Notes: generated by a model not told the origin, from the letters alone. Positions 16,370 to 25,270 are shown, counted from the first letter of the stretch. The stretch is DNA of 64,000 nucleotides from an uncultured Psychroserpens sp. (GCF_947503375.1 NZ_CANNDQ010000007.1:124001-188000); one strand, 5' to 3'. A program made the numbers and translations.

Positions 16370-18676
16370 ATGAAAATACCAATCATTCCAGGAAGAGGAC
16401 TTGTTACAAGTACATCAACTAATATGCGTTTAGAGTTTCTAAATACGCAAAACATAGACACACACCTAATTTCCGATTCTAAATTAGAGCTTCAAGACAT
16501 AAGAAATAATATTGAGTCTTACATTGGAAGTACAGAGATACCTATAGGAATTGTTGGTCCATTGCTATTTAACGATGCTCATAAGCAAGAACTGGTTTAT
16601 TGTCCAGCCGGAACCTTAGAAGGTGCTTTGATAGCAAGTATGAATCGAGGTGCGAAAGTGATTAGTAAAAGTAATGGTTTTACAGCTGAGGTCAAGTGGC
16701 AAAAAATGACACGTTCTCCTATGTTTATTTTTAATTCAAAAAAAGAAGCATTAATCTTTAAGAAGTTTGTTGAGACTAATTTCTTTAGGATAAAGAAGAC
16801 TGCCGAATCTTATTCTAACCATGCTGAACTGGTAAATATAAATAGCATTCAGCTTAACCAAGTTGTTCATTTAAAATTTGAGTATCACACAGGAGACGCT
16901 TCAGGTCAAAACATGACAACAACTTGCACATGGCATGCAATGTTATTTATTGTTGAAGCATTTAAAAAGGCTTCAGGAATTGTTCCTATCGATTTCGTTA
17001 TTGAAGGAAATGGTGCTAGCGACAAAAAAGTATCGCACTATAATATAAAATCTGGTAGAGGAATCCATGTGGTTGCAGAATGTACAATTCCAGAAAAAGT
17101 CATAAATGAGGTGTTACGTACAACTTCAGATAAATTAATGGATTGCTTTTATCCATCAAAAAAACTAGCATTAAAAGATGGAATGGTTGGTTATAATATA
17201 AATGTTGCCAATTCTATAGCTTCAATTTTTGTTGCTACAGGTCAAGATTTGGCTTCAATTCATGAATCAGGTATTGGTATCTTACATTTAGAAAAGAAGG
17301 ATGAAGCCCTAAATATTAAGCTAACACTACCCAACTTAGTAATTGGAAGTATAGGTGGTGGAACATCACTCCCAAAACAATCTCAAGCATTAGAAATTAT
17401 GAACTGTTATGGAAGTGGGAAAGTAAATAGGTTAGCTAAGCTTATCGCTGGTTTTACATTAGGACTAGAAATATCTACCTATGCTGCAATTGTTAGTGGT
17501 GAGTTTGCTAAAGCACATGAGAAACTAGGTAGGAATAAACCAGTAAAATGGTTGCTTAAGTCTGAAATCACTACAGATTTTATTCGATCTAGTTTAGGTG
17601 CTTTTTTTGAAGATAAGCACATTGAAAATATAGCATTGAGTAGTGATTTGATTGAAAATGGAATACTTACCAATATTGCTTCAAAAGTCAATAAAAAGAT
17701 AATTGGGTTCATTCCGTTTGAAATCAAATATAAAAATGATAATGAATCGATCATAAAAAAGGCATTGATCAAATCAAAACCTCTAGATGTCGAGGTTATA
17801 AAAGGATTACATATTATGGCCGCTTCTATAAATCCAGACCTATCCGATCTATTAAAAATGTCAAAACAAAACTTGGAGTATAAGAATTGTCATCTCAAAG
17901 AAGTTGAATTATATGAATACTTACATCACATAGATTTTCAATATTGTCCAAAATATTATGGAAAACATATCAATCCAAAACGAGAGATACATATGATACT
18001 TCAAGAATACCTTGAACCTTCCTCTATTGATATTATGAATTCAGAAAACCATCCAGAATGTTGGAAACAAAATCATATTCTTGAGGTCATAACCTCAATT
18101 TCAAAATTTCATCAAAATGTATCAACAGACCATTTTAAGCATGTTCAAGAATTTAAACCATGGTTGTCTGTAGAATTGTATAAGAAAATGATGATGATTC
18201 TAATTACAGAATGCACATACGATGAGCACATAGTAATATTAAATAGCTTGTATGATGAATTAGATGACTTAGAGGAAGAATTCAGATCTATTAATCTGGA
18301 GAGAACCATAATTCATAATGATTTTAATCCGAGAAACATCGCTATTAGAAAAGATGGTACACCAATAATTTACGATTGGGAATTGGCAATGATCGATTTT
18401 TCTCATAGAGATATTGTTGAGTTTTTAAGCTTTGTTTTGCCCTTAGATTTTAAAAAAGAAACACTCTTTTTCTATTTAAACGCTCACTATAAATTATACA
18501 CAACTAGTACTGATTGGAATGAATGGTTAAAGGCATACAGATATAGCTTAAAAGTATATATCATAACCAGACTTTCGTTTTACGAAGTATCAGGATTGTT
18601 GGCAAAGTATGACTTCTCAAAGCGTGTTTTAAATACAGCACTAGCAATCCTTAAATGCCTCAAAGATGATAAATAA
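16370..18676 (+). CDS. Class I HMG-CoA reductase fused to an APH-type phosphotransferase
   Basis: A two-domain protein of 768 residues. Residues 1-430 are a class I HMG-CoA reductase, which makes mevalonate with two NAD(P)H. All four catalytic residues are visible: E84 (GTLEGALIAS), K219 (GASDKKVSH), D293 (VATGQDLASI) and H383 (EFAKAHEKLG), plus GDASGQNM and GSIGGGTSLP. Residues about 445-768 are an APH/choline-kinase-like domain with the catalytic loop HNDFNPRN (H649-N656) and metal site DWE (669-671). No membrane helix precedes the reductase. The frame extends to a GTG at 16274, but that codon lies inside operator site 1, so the ATG at 16370 is preferred. First gene of a four-gene operon; it overlaps the next by 11 bases. 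The kinase substrate is unknown. Confidence 0.88.
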   Translation: MKIPIIPGRGLVTSTSTNMRLEFLNTQNIDTHLISDSKLELQDIRNNIESYIGSTEIPIGIVGPLLFNDAHKQELVYCPAGTLEGALIASMNRGAKVISKSNGFTAEVKWQKMTRSPMFIFNSKKEALIFKKFVETNFFRIKKTAESYSNHAELVNINSIQLNQVVHLKFEYHTGDASGQNMTTTCTWHAMLFIVEAFKKASGIVPIDFVIEGNGASDKKVSHYNIKSGRGIHVVAECTIPEKVINEVLRTTSDKLMDCFYPSKKLALKDGMVGYNINVANSIASIFVATGQDLASIHESGIGILHLEKKDEALNIKLTLPNLVIGSIGGGTSLPKQSQALEIMNCYGSGKVNRLAKLIAGFTLGLEISTYAAIVSGEFAKAHEKLGRNKPVKWLLKSEITTDFIRSSLGAFFEDKHIENIALSSDLIENGILTNIASKVNKKIIGFIPFEIKYKNDNESIIKKALIKSKPLDVEVIKGLHIMAASINPDLSDLLKMSKQNLEYKNCHLKEVELYEYLHHIDFQYCPKYYGKHINPKREIHMILQEYLEPSSIDIMNSENHPECWKQNHILEVITSISKFHQNVSTDHFKHVQEFKPWLSVELYKKMMMILITECTYDEHIVILNSLYDELDDLEEEFRSINLERTIIHNDFNPRNIAIRKDGTPIIYDWELAMIDFSHRDIVEFLSFVLPLDFKKETLFFYLNAHYKLYTTSTDWNEWLKAYRYSLKVYIITRLSFYEVSGLLAKYDFSKRVLNTALAILKCLKDDK

Positions 18677-19184
18677 TATATTGCAACATCTAGGAATAGT
18701 TTTGTTACCATTACTCATATCCAATGTATTACATATGTTAGTTGTAAAGCATAATTATTTTAAATGTTTAAAACTTCCCGTCTCTAAAAAAGCATTTGGT
18801 GAGAATAAAACTTGGAGAGGTTTTGTTTTCGTTTCACTAGTCAATGCTTTCGTATTGTATATAATTGAAGTTTTGACCTTTATAGAAGTACAATATCCAT
18901 TGTTTTTAGGATTCGTACTTGGGCTAGCATATATGTTATTTGAATTGCCAAACTCTTTGATGAAACGGCAATTAGGAATTCAATCAGGAGTGAAAGCGAG
19001 TTCCAATGAAATGTTGTTCACGCTGATTGATAAAACAGATTCAGCTTTAGGGGTAAATCTCATTTATTTTTTTCTTGACTATGTCAATTTTGAGTATGCG
19101 ATCGTCTTATTTCTATGTTGTAGTATCACTCATTTTTTCATTAGTAAGATACTGTTACATTTCAATTTGAAAAAATCATTTTAA
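18666..19184 (+). CDS. CDP-archaeol synthase (CarS)-like CTP:lipid-phosphate cytidylyltransferase
   Basis: A 172-residue membrane protein with about five helices. It carries the CarS/DUF46 pattern: FGENKTWRG at residues 44-52, LPNSLMKRQLGI near 94-105 and DKTDSALG at 122-129. In archaea CarS activates unsaturated archaetidic acid with CTP to give CDP-archaeol before head-group addition. Bacterial CdsA is related but longer and has a different C-terminal signature, which is not seen here. It overlaps the HMG-CoA reductase fusion by 11 bases and is followed three bases later by a CDP-alcohol phosphatidyltransferase, the next enzyme in such a pathway. The actual lipid substrate here is inferred. 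Confidence 0.8.
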   Translation: MINNILQHLGIVLLPLLISNVLHMLVVKHNYFKCLKLPVSKKAFGENKTWRGFVFVSLVNAFVLYIIEVLTFIEVQYPLFLGFVLGLAYMLFELPNSLMKRQLGIQSGVKASSNEMLFTLIDKTDSALGVNLIYFFLDYVNFEYAIVLFLCCSITHFFISKILLHFNLKKSF

Positions 19185-19187
19185 TTT

Positions 19188-19769
19188 ATGGAAAAAGAAA
19201 ACATATACAACGTTCCAAACTTCTTAAGTCTTTATAGATTAATAACGTTTCCTTTGATTCTGTGGCTCATATATATTGAAAAAGAGCAGCTGTTTGCCGT
19301 ACTTTTATGTGTGAATTTGATAACTGATATCTTAGATGGTTTAATTGCTCGTGTCTTTCATTTAAAAACAGAGTTTGGAGCCAAACTTGATTCGTTAGCA
19401 GACAATGGCACATTTATAGCAGCCTTCATTGGTATTTTTACATTTAAAATGGAAGCACTATCTGAATCTATATGGATGCTATGGCTGTTCATTGCTTTTT
19501 TTGTTTTAGGATTAATGGTCTCATTTATCAAATTTAAGCAATATCCAAGTTTACATTTATATACCACTAAGATAGGCGGCTATATTCAAGGACTATTCAT
19601 TTTCGTTCTATTTGCCTGGAACTATAACGAATATCTATTCTGTTTGGCCATGGTGTTAGGGTATATTTCCCATGTTGAAGAACTTATCATCCTTTTAATT
19701 TCTAAGCGTATGAAAACTGATGCAAAGGGATTGTATTGGATACTTAAAGAAAAGAGAAATCAGATATAA
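19188..19769 (+). CDS. CDP-alcohol phosphatidyltransferase
   Basis: A 193-residue integral membrane enzyme of the CDP-OH-P family, which swaps CMP of a CDP-lipid (or CDP-alcohol) for an alcohol head group. The full metal-binding signature is visible near residues 46-75: D-ILDGLIAR, then G-x3-D-x3-D in FGAKLDSLADN. The N-terminal NVPNFLSLYRLITFP is typical of PgsA/PssA-type members. About six helices follow. It lies between the CarS-like and GtrA genes with spacings of three and eight bases, so it probably uses the CDP-lipid made by its neighbour. The head group (glycerol phosphate, inositol phosphate, serine or other) cannot be told from sequence. Confidence 0.88.
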   Translation: MEKENIYNVPNFLSLYRLITFPLILWLIYIEKEQLFAVLLCVNLITDILDGLIARVFHLKTEFGAKLDSLADNGTFIAAFIGIFTFKMEALSESIWMLWLFIAFFVLGLMVSFIKFKQYPSLHLYTTKIGGYIQGLFIFVLFAWNYNEYLFCLAMVLGYISHVEELIILLISKRMKTDAKGLYWILKEKRNQI

Positions 19770-19777
19770 AATATGAT

Positions 19778-20191
19778 ATGCTATATAGATTTTATAACCA
19801 ATATGAGTTTTTCCGAATGTTAATCATCGCAGTCATTGGAGCAATAATCGGATTTATTACCTATGAAATTATTTACTATTTCAATCCATTTACTCTAAAA
19901 GTAACTTTGAGTTGGATTATTGCTTTTATTATAGGAGTAGCAAGACAGCATGCATTGCATAGATATTTTACATTTCGAGACAGAACAAATTATCTTAAAA
20001 GTTTGTATCGTGCGTATATTGTAGATATAGGAGCGTTGTTATATAGTACTGGATTAAGTTGGTTACTATCAAAATTCACAAGCTTTAGTTACAGACTAAT
20101 ATGGCTCATATGTTTTTTATCAACAGCTATCATTGGTTTAGCTTTTCTTAAAAGGTATATTTTTAAAGTAAGTCAAGGTTTAGATAAATAA
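19778..20191 (+). CDS. GtrA-family membrane protein
   Basis: A 137-residue protein with four predicted helices and the GtrA-family layout (YRFYNQYEFFRMLIIAVIGA at the N-terminus in two helix parts, then HALHRYFTFRDR between helices two and three). GtrA proteins are thought to move or present polyprenyl-phosphate-linked sugars across the membrane. It is the last gene of the lipid operon, eight bases after the phosphatidyltransferase, and a bidirectional terminator follows. In this setting it might act on a polyprenyl or archaeal-type lipid carrier; that is inference. Confidence 0.82.
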   Translation: MLYRFYNQYEFFRMLIIAVIGAIIGFITYEIIYYFNPFTLKVTLSWIIAFIIGVARQHALHRYFTFRDRTNYLKSLYRAYIVDIGALLYSTGLSWLLSKFTSFSYRLIWLICFLSTAIIGLAFLKRYIFKVSQGLDK

Positions 20192-20211
20192 AATTTATTT
20201 TGATATAAACT

Positions 20212-20243
20212 AAAAAACCTCACATATGATGTGAGGTTTTTTT
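20212..20243. terminator. Bidirectional terminator between the lipid operon and pnp
   Basis: Stem CCTCACAT / ATGTGAGG with a 3-base loop, flanked by A6 on the left and T7 on the right. It serves the converging GtrA and pnp genes. Confidence 0.88.
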
Positions 20244-20257
20244 ATTAAGAAAAAGAA

Positions 20258-22507
20258 TTAATCTTTTTTGTCTTCTCTAGGCTTACGATCATCACGACGA
20301 TTATCACGCCCGCGATTATCTCTTCCTTTATTATTATCACGTCCACCTCTGTTATTATCTCTTGGTGGTCTTGGTTGGTAGCCTTCTGGTTTAGGTAAGA
20401 TGGCTTTTCTAGACACTTTTTCTTTGCGAGTTCTAGAGTCTATACCAAAATACTTTACATCAAAGACGTCACCCATGTTTACAACATCAGATACATTTTC
20501 TGTACGTTCCCATGCCAATTCACTTACGTGCAATAATACTTCATTTCCTGGAGCTTCAGTATACTCAACAACAGCACCAAAATCTAACATCTTGATGACT
20601 TTTACTTCATAAACGCTTCCAACTTCAGGTTTAAACATCAAGGCATCAATTTTAGCTTCTACAGCAGCAATACCTTCTGGACCAACACCTAGTATTTCTA
20701 CAACACCTTCTTCGGTCACTGGATCTTCATTAATAACAATAGTTGTATTAGTCTCTTTCTGTAATTCTTGAATGACTTTTCCTCCAGGTCCAATTAAGGC
20801 TCCAATAAATTCATTAGGAATACGTCTAGTAATCATTTTTGGAGCATGATCTTTAACATCTGCATTTGGAGCAGCAATGGTATCTGTTAATTTTTCTAAA
20901 ATATGTAAGCGACCATCACGAGCTTGTTTTAATGCATTCACTAAGATCTCGTATGATAATCCTTTAACTTTGATATCCATTTGGCAAGCTGTAATACCAT
21001 CTGCAGTACCAGTTACTTTAAAGTCCATATCTCCTAAGTGATCTTCATCACCTAAGATGTCAGACAATACAGCATATTTTCCAGTGTCTGCATCAGAGAT
21101 CAATCCCATAGCGATACCAGAAACAGGTTTTTTCATTTGCACTCCAGCATCCATTAATGCCATAGTTCCAGAACATACAGTGGCCATAGATGATGAACCA
21201 TTAGATTCTAGTACTTCAGAAACGACACGAACTGTGTATGGACAATCTTCAGGCACCATACCTTTTAAGGCACGCTGTGCTAAATTACCGTGACCAACTT
21301 CACGTCTTGATGTTCCTCTTAAAGGTCGTGCTTCACCTGTTGAGAAAGGAGGAAAGTTGTAATGTAAATAAAAACGTTCTTCACCTTCGTATGAAGGCAT
21401 ATCAATTTGATTAGCTTCTCTCGATGTCCCTAAGGTTACTGTAGCTAGCGCTTGCGTTTCACCTCGTGTAAAGATAGAAGAACCATGAGTTGATGGTAAA
21501 TAATCTACCTCACACCATATTGGTCTTATTTCATCTGTTTTACGACCATCGAGACGTAACCCTTCATCTAAAGTTAAGTTTCTTATAGCTGCTTTTTGAG
21601 CTTTTGCTACATATTTATGAATTAATTTCCCTAATTCATCTTGCTCTTCTTCTGAGAACGACTCGAAAACCTCTTCTTTAATTTCACTAAAAGCTGCACC
21701 TCTCTCATGTTTAGAAGAACCTGCTTTAGCAATGGCATAGGTTTTATCATAGACCATATCATGAATTTTCTTTGCTAAGTCTTCATCTTCAATCTCAGGA
21801 TCGTATTCACGTGTTTCTTTCTTGCCAACTGCTTCAGCTAGTTTTACTTGAGCAGCACATTGTACTTTTATTGCTTCATGTGCAAATTTGATAGCATCTG
21901 CCATTTCTTCTTCTGAAATTTCATCCATTTCACCTTCTACCATCATTACAGAATCTGCAGAAGCTCCAATCATCATATCGATATCTGATGCTTCTAGTTG
22001 TGCTCGTGTAGGATTGATTATAAATTCACCATTAACACGACCAACTCTTGCTTCAGAGATTGCAGTTTCAAAAGGAATATCTGATAATTGAATTGCTGCA
22101 GAAGCAGCTAATCCAGCCATTGCATCTGGCATCACGTCTTCGTCATGAGACATCAGTTGAACCATCACTTGTGTTTCAGCATGATAATCTTTTGGGAATA
22201 ATGGGCGTAATACACGATCTACTAAACGCATTGTTAAAACTTCTCCATCACTAGGCCTGGCTTCTCTTTTGAAAAAACCGCCAGGATAACGTCCAGCAGA
22301 TGCAAATTTTTCTCTGTAGTCTACTGTTAATGGTAAAAAGTCAACATCAGCTTGATGATAATTAGATACAACAGTACATAATAACATGCATTTGCCAGAT
22401 TGAACCACAACGCTACCATGCGCTTGCTTTGCTAATTTTCCGGTTTCAATAGAAATCTCTCTACCGTCACCAAGGTCTATAACCTCTTTAAATGTCTTTG
22501 GAATCAT
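20258..22507 (-). CDS. pnp: Polyribonucleotide nucleotidyltransferase (PNPase)
   Basis: A 749-residue phosphorolytic 3'-5' exoribonuclease of the degradosome type. Two RNase PH domains are seen (N-terminal [17 protein letters not shown] and [18 protein letters not shown]; second starting near residue 330 with [13 protein letters not shown] and [20 protein letters not shown]), then a KH domain ([18 protein letters not shown] near residue 570) and an S1 domain ([19 protein letters not shown] near residue 635). The last 45 residues are rich in Arg, Asn, Gly and Asp with RGG-like repeats, a likely RNA-binding tail. It lies downstream of rpsO, the classic order. A -7-like TATATTTG (reverse strand, 22530-22537) may give it its own promoter. 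Confidence 0.97.
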   Translation of the reverse strand: MIPKTFKEVIDLGDGREISIETGKLAKQAHGSVVVQSGKCMLLCTVVSNYHQADVDFLPLTVDYREKFASAGRYPGGFFKREARPSDGEVLTMRLVDRVLRPLFPKDYHAETQVMVQLMSHDEDVMPDAMAGLAASAAIQLSDIPFETAISEARVGRVNGEFIINPTRAQLEASDIDMMIGASADSVMMVEGEMDEISEEEMADAIKFAHEAIKVQCAAQVKLAEAVGKKETREYDPEIEDEDLAKKIHDMVYDKTYAIAKAGSSKHERGAAFSEIKEEVFESFSEEEQDELGKLIHKYVAKAQKAAIRNLTLDEGLRLDGRKTDEIRPIWCEVDYLPSTHGSSIFTRGETQALATVTLGTSREANQIDMPSYEGEERFYLHYNFPPFSTGEARPLRGTSRREVGHGNLAQRALKGMVPEDCPYTVRVVSEVLESNGSSSMATVCSGTMALMDAGVQMKKPVSGIAMGLISDADTGKYAVLSDILGDEDHLGDMDFKVTGTADGITACQMDIKVKGLSYEILVNALKQARDGRLHILEKLTDTIAAPNADVKDHAPKMITRRIPNEFIGALIGPGGKVIQELQKETNTTIVINEDPVTEEGVVEILGVGPEGIAAVEAKIDALMFKPEVGSVYEVKVIKMLDFGAVVEYTEAPGNEVLLHVSELAWERTENVSDVVNMGDVFDVKYFGIDSRTRKEKVSRKAILPKPEGYQPRPPRDNNRGGRDNNKGRDNRGRDNRRDDRKPREDKKD

Positions 22508-22674
22508 AAATTTTTAATTCTAGTTCGGGCAAATATATTTTATGCCAGAACAATGTTAAACAATGGTCGTTGTGTTGTTGTAGTTGTTGTGAGACCTAAT
22601 GTCTTGACCAATGAAAAACTGTAATTAGCTTCTTATTTACGATGGTTATACTCTATCGTATGAGTTTGTTATAT

Positions 22675-22699
22675 AAAAAAAGAGGCATGAAGCCTCTTT
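22675..22699 (-). terminator. Terminator of rpsO
   Basis: Stem AAAGAGGC / GCCTCTTT with a 5-base loop at 22679-22699, followed on the reverse strand by a T7 run. It lies directly after the rpsO stop, so pnp transcription needs readthrough or its own promoter. Confidence 0.85.
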
Positions 22700-22703
22700 G
22701 ATA

Positions 22704-22973
22704 TTATTTTCTTAATCCTAACTCTTTAACTATAGCACGATATCTCATGATATCTTTTTTAGTTAAATAGTCAAGTAAAGCACGACGTTTACCTACTAAC
22801 TTTACTAATGAACGCTCGGTATTATAATCTTTACGATTGTTTTTTAAGTGCTCGGTCAAGTGGTTAATTCTGTATGTGAATAAAGCAATTTGCCCTTCAG
22901 CAGAACCAGTGTCTTTTTGGTTTTTGCCATGTTTTTTAAAGATAGCCTCTTTTTCTTTTTGATCTAAATACAT
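22704..22973 (-). CDS. rpsO: 30S ribosomal protein S15
   Basis: An 89-residue S15 protein that binds the central domain of 16S rRNA. The sequence matches the family from MYLDQKEKEAIFKKHG through TGSAEGQIALFTYRINHLTEHLK and LVGKRRALLDYL to the C-terminus. The open frame continues to 23024, but the first 17 residues do not belong to S15, and the ATG at 22971-22973 gives the normal length. A good promoter lies 56-85 bases upstream. It precedes pnp, with a terminator between. Confidence 0.97.
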   Translation of the reverse strand: MYLDQKEKEAIFKKHGKNQKDTGSAEGQIALFTYRINHLTEHLKNNRKDYNTERSLVKLVGKRRALLDYLTKKDIMRYRAIVKELGLRK

Positions 22974-23028
22974 GCTAATATTATTGTAAATGATTTTTAT
23001 GTATGTTGAAAGTCTTTCTTTCAAGCGG

Positions 23029-23058
23029 CAAATATAGTAATTTTTAATGATTTACAAA
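23029..23058 (-). promoter_or_regulatory. Promoter of rpsO
   Basis: On the reverse strand: TTTG (23055-23058), 18 bases, TATATTTG (23029-23036). This is a close match to the Bacteroidota -33/-7 consensus, about 55 bases before the rpsO ATG. Confidence 0.65.
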
Positions 23059-23152
23059 TTTACCATTCTATAGTTTTTATTTTTTTGCATATGGATTAAA
23101 CCTTTAAGACAAGTTGAGGTCTTAACATCATATTAACATCAAATATTTAGTC

Positions 23153-23989
23153 ATGAAAACAGTTTTAAGATTTATGTTAGCCTTTATTGCTTTAGGTTTA
23201 ACTATTACCAGTTGTACTAATGAAGATACAACTACTGAAGAAGAGCAAAATGAAGAGGTTTCTGAAGTGAAATTATCTTCTGAAATTGATACAGCTGCAA
23301 GTATAATAGGAGATATTATCATTGAAGCTTACGAAACTGAGGAAAGTGATAACCTTGGTAGAAATGGAAATGGTCAGGGAATGTTACCAAACTGTGTTAC
23401 AATAACTGTAGTAGCTCAACAGGGTTTTAGGGAAGTTACAGTAGATTTTGGCACTGAAGGTTGTGAAGTAAGAGGACATTTATTGAAAGGACAGATAGTG
23501 TTTTCCTATACAAGAAATATTGAAGCACAAGAAGTCATAATCAACTATTCATTGATTGATTTTTACTTTGATGCTAAGCAAGTCATTGGTAGCAGAACGT
23601 TATTTAAAGAACGTTCTAATGCTAATGGAAACCCACAATTTACACATACATTAGATATTACGGTTATATGGCCAAATGGAGCTCAAGCCAGTCGAGAAGG
23701 ACTTAAAGTTAGAGAATGGGTTGAAGGGTTCGAAAGCGGTATATTTAGCGATAATGTCTTTGAGGTAACAGGTAATTGGACGACATCCTTTGTTAATGGT
23801 AATGTACATTCTTATGAGGTGCTTACACCTTTGCGTAGAGAAGTTATATGTTCTTATTTTGTTAGTGGTAGCGTTGATGTGCAGCGAACCAATTTTGGAG
23901 GTACTTTTGATTATGGTATAGGTGACTGTGATAATGAAGCCACATTTACATTCAATAATGGCAATGAGGTAAATATCATTTTAAATTAA
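23153..23989 (+). CDS. Secreted lipoprotein, unknown function
   Basis: A 278-residue protein with a clear lipoprotein signal (hydrophobic residues 8-19, then TSCTNED with the lipidated cysteine near residue 21) and an acidic Glu/Thr-rich spacer. The mature part (residues about 75-278) is beta-rich, with four further cysteines in the pairs NCVTITVV / EGCEVRG and VICSYF / GDCDNEA that could form disulfides. I cannot name a family; the pattern is common for Bacteroidota surface lipoproteins. It stands alone, followed at once by a strong terminator. Confidence 0.75.
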   Translation: MKTVLRFMLAFIALGLTITSCTNEDTTTEEEQNEEVSEVKLSSEIDTAASIIGDIIIEAYETEESDNLGRNGNGQGMLPNCVTITVVAQQGFREVTVDFGTEGCEVRGHLLKGQIVFSYTRNIEAQEVIINYSLIDFYFDAKQVIGSRTLFKERSNANGNPQFTHTLDITVIWPNGAQASREGLKVREWVEGFESGIFSDNVFEVTGNWTTSFVNGNVHSYEVLTPLRREVICSYFVSGSVDVQRTNFGGTFDYGIGDCDNEATFTFNNGNEVNIILN

Positions 23990-24006
23990 AATATTTCCTA
24001 ATAGTT

Positions 24007-24038
24007 AAAAAAAGCGAGCCAAATGACTCGCTTTTTTT
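24007..24038. terminator. Terminator after the lipoprotein gene
   Basis: A7-GCGAG, 8-base loop, CTCGC-T7. Its left arm and loop start (AAAAAAAGCGAGCCA) are repeated in the terminator at 25240-25270. Confidence 0.9.
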
Positions 24039-24137
24039 ATAGAGTTTGTTTTAGAGTTATTAATTTATAAAATAGTGATAATTCTTACAGAGTTTTATGG
24101 ATTAATTTGTTTGTTATTAATCCATTACCTCAAAATT

Positions 24138-25241
24138 ATGCCAAAAAGATTACATACTGTAAAACAAGAATTATTTGAAAATATCTTTAAAAATGCCCAT
24201 GGAGGCATAGCAATTGTTGGTCTAGATGGAAGTTGGGTAAAAGTCAATGAAAGCATCATAAATTTATTTGGTTATAAAAAGGATGAATTATACAGCATGT
24301 CTTTTCAAGATATTACGCATAAGGATGATTTAGATAAAGACATACAATATGTTCATGATTTATTGGACGGAAAAATAGAAAGTTTTCAAGATGAAAAGCG
24401 ATATTTCCATAAAGATGGACATGTAATCTGGACATTGATCTCAGTATCATTAATGCGAGATGCTAATAATAAACCGCTTTATTTCATCTCACAAATTATA
24501 GATATTTCAGAACAAAAAGAATCTACAAAACAATTAGAGTTATTGATGAATATTGCTAAGCAACAAAATGAAAAGCTCATGAGTTTTGCTCATATTGCAA
24601 CTCACGATATCAGAACTCATGTAGGTAATTTAAATACAATTACCAACTTCATAGAACAGGAGCATGAGTCTATAAATGAAGATGAGAATTTTGAACTTTT
24701 GAAAGATGCTTTGTCTCATCTAAATGAAACATTATTGCACCTCAATAAGGTAAGGAAGCAAGAATTATCTGAAAATGATGGTTTAAAAGCCTTAAATCTT
24801 AATGAGTTTATTACTAATGCTATATATAACGTGACTGCCATTGCCAATGTATACAAATTCAAGATAATAAACAATGTGAGCCCAGAAATTGAAGTTATGG
24901 CCATTGAAGCATATTTAGATAGTATCATTCTAAATTTTTTGACTAACGCTATTAAGTATAGAGAAGAAGAGCGACAATCGTATCTTAAAATTGATGCGTC
25001 TGTTAATAAAGACGATGTGTTAATTACGTTTAAAGATAACGGGATGGGCTTTGATTTAGAAAAAAACAGGAATAAGTTATTCAAACTTAACGCTACATTT
25101 CATAAAAAAAAGGACTCTCGTGGCGTAGGTCTATTCATTACAAAAAACCACATAGAAAGTATGGGAGGAAAAATAAACGTTAAAAGTAAGATTAATGTTG
25201 GAACTTGTTTTTATGTGCATTTAAAAAAAAACTTGAACTAA
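24138..25241 (+). CDS. PAS-domain sensor histidine kinase, soluble
   Basis: A 367-residue cytoplasmic kinase. Residues 13-125 form a PAS domain with PAC tail (AHGGIAIVGLDGSW, FQDITHKDDLD, YFISQIIDISEQK). A short coiled region leads to the dimerisation helix with the phospho-acceptor H156 (FAHIATHDIRTHVGNL). The ATP-binding domain shows the N box (NFLTNAIKY), G1 (DNGMGF) and G2 (GVGLFITKNHIESMGG). There is no transmembrane helix or signal peptide. The frame extends to a GTG at 24075, but the ATG at 24138 starts the homologous part. No response regulator lies nearby, so it is an orphan kinase with an unknown partner. Confidence 0.9.
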   Translation: MPKRLHTVKQELFENIFKNAHGGIAIVGLDGSWVKVNESIINLFGYKKDELYSMSFQDITHKDDLDKDIQYVHDLLDGKIESFQDEKRYFHKDGHVIWTLISVSLMRDANNKPLYFISQIIDISEQKESTKQLELLMNIAKQQNEKLMSFAHIATHDIRTHVGNLNTITNFIEQEHESINEDENFELLKDALSHLNETLLHLNKVRKQELSENDGLKALNLNEFITNAIYNVTAIANVYKFKIINNVSPEIEVMAIEAYLDSIILNFLTNAIKYREEERQSYLKIDASVNKDDVLITFKDNGMGFDLEKNRNKLFKLNATFHKKKDSRGVGLFITKNHIESMGGKINVKSKINVGTCFYVHLKKNLN

Positions 25242-25270
25242 AAAAAGCGAGCCATTTGGCTCACTTTTTT
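25240..25270. terminator. Terminator between the histidine kinase and accD
   Basis: A7-GCGAGCC, ATTT loop, GGCTCACT6, with one mismatched pair. It overlaps the last bases of accD and serves both converging genes. Confidence 0.85.

Noticed and set aside
17479..17772. Reverse-strand 97-codon frame inside the HMG-CoA reductase gene
   Set aside because: A shadow of a well-supported gene with intact catalytic motifs; no domain or start context.
21057..22254. Several forward-strand frames of 67-78 codons inside pnp
   Set aside because: Antisense shadows of a strongly conserved gene.
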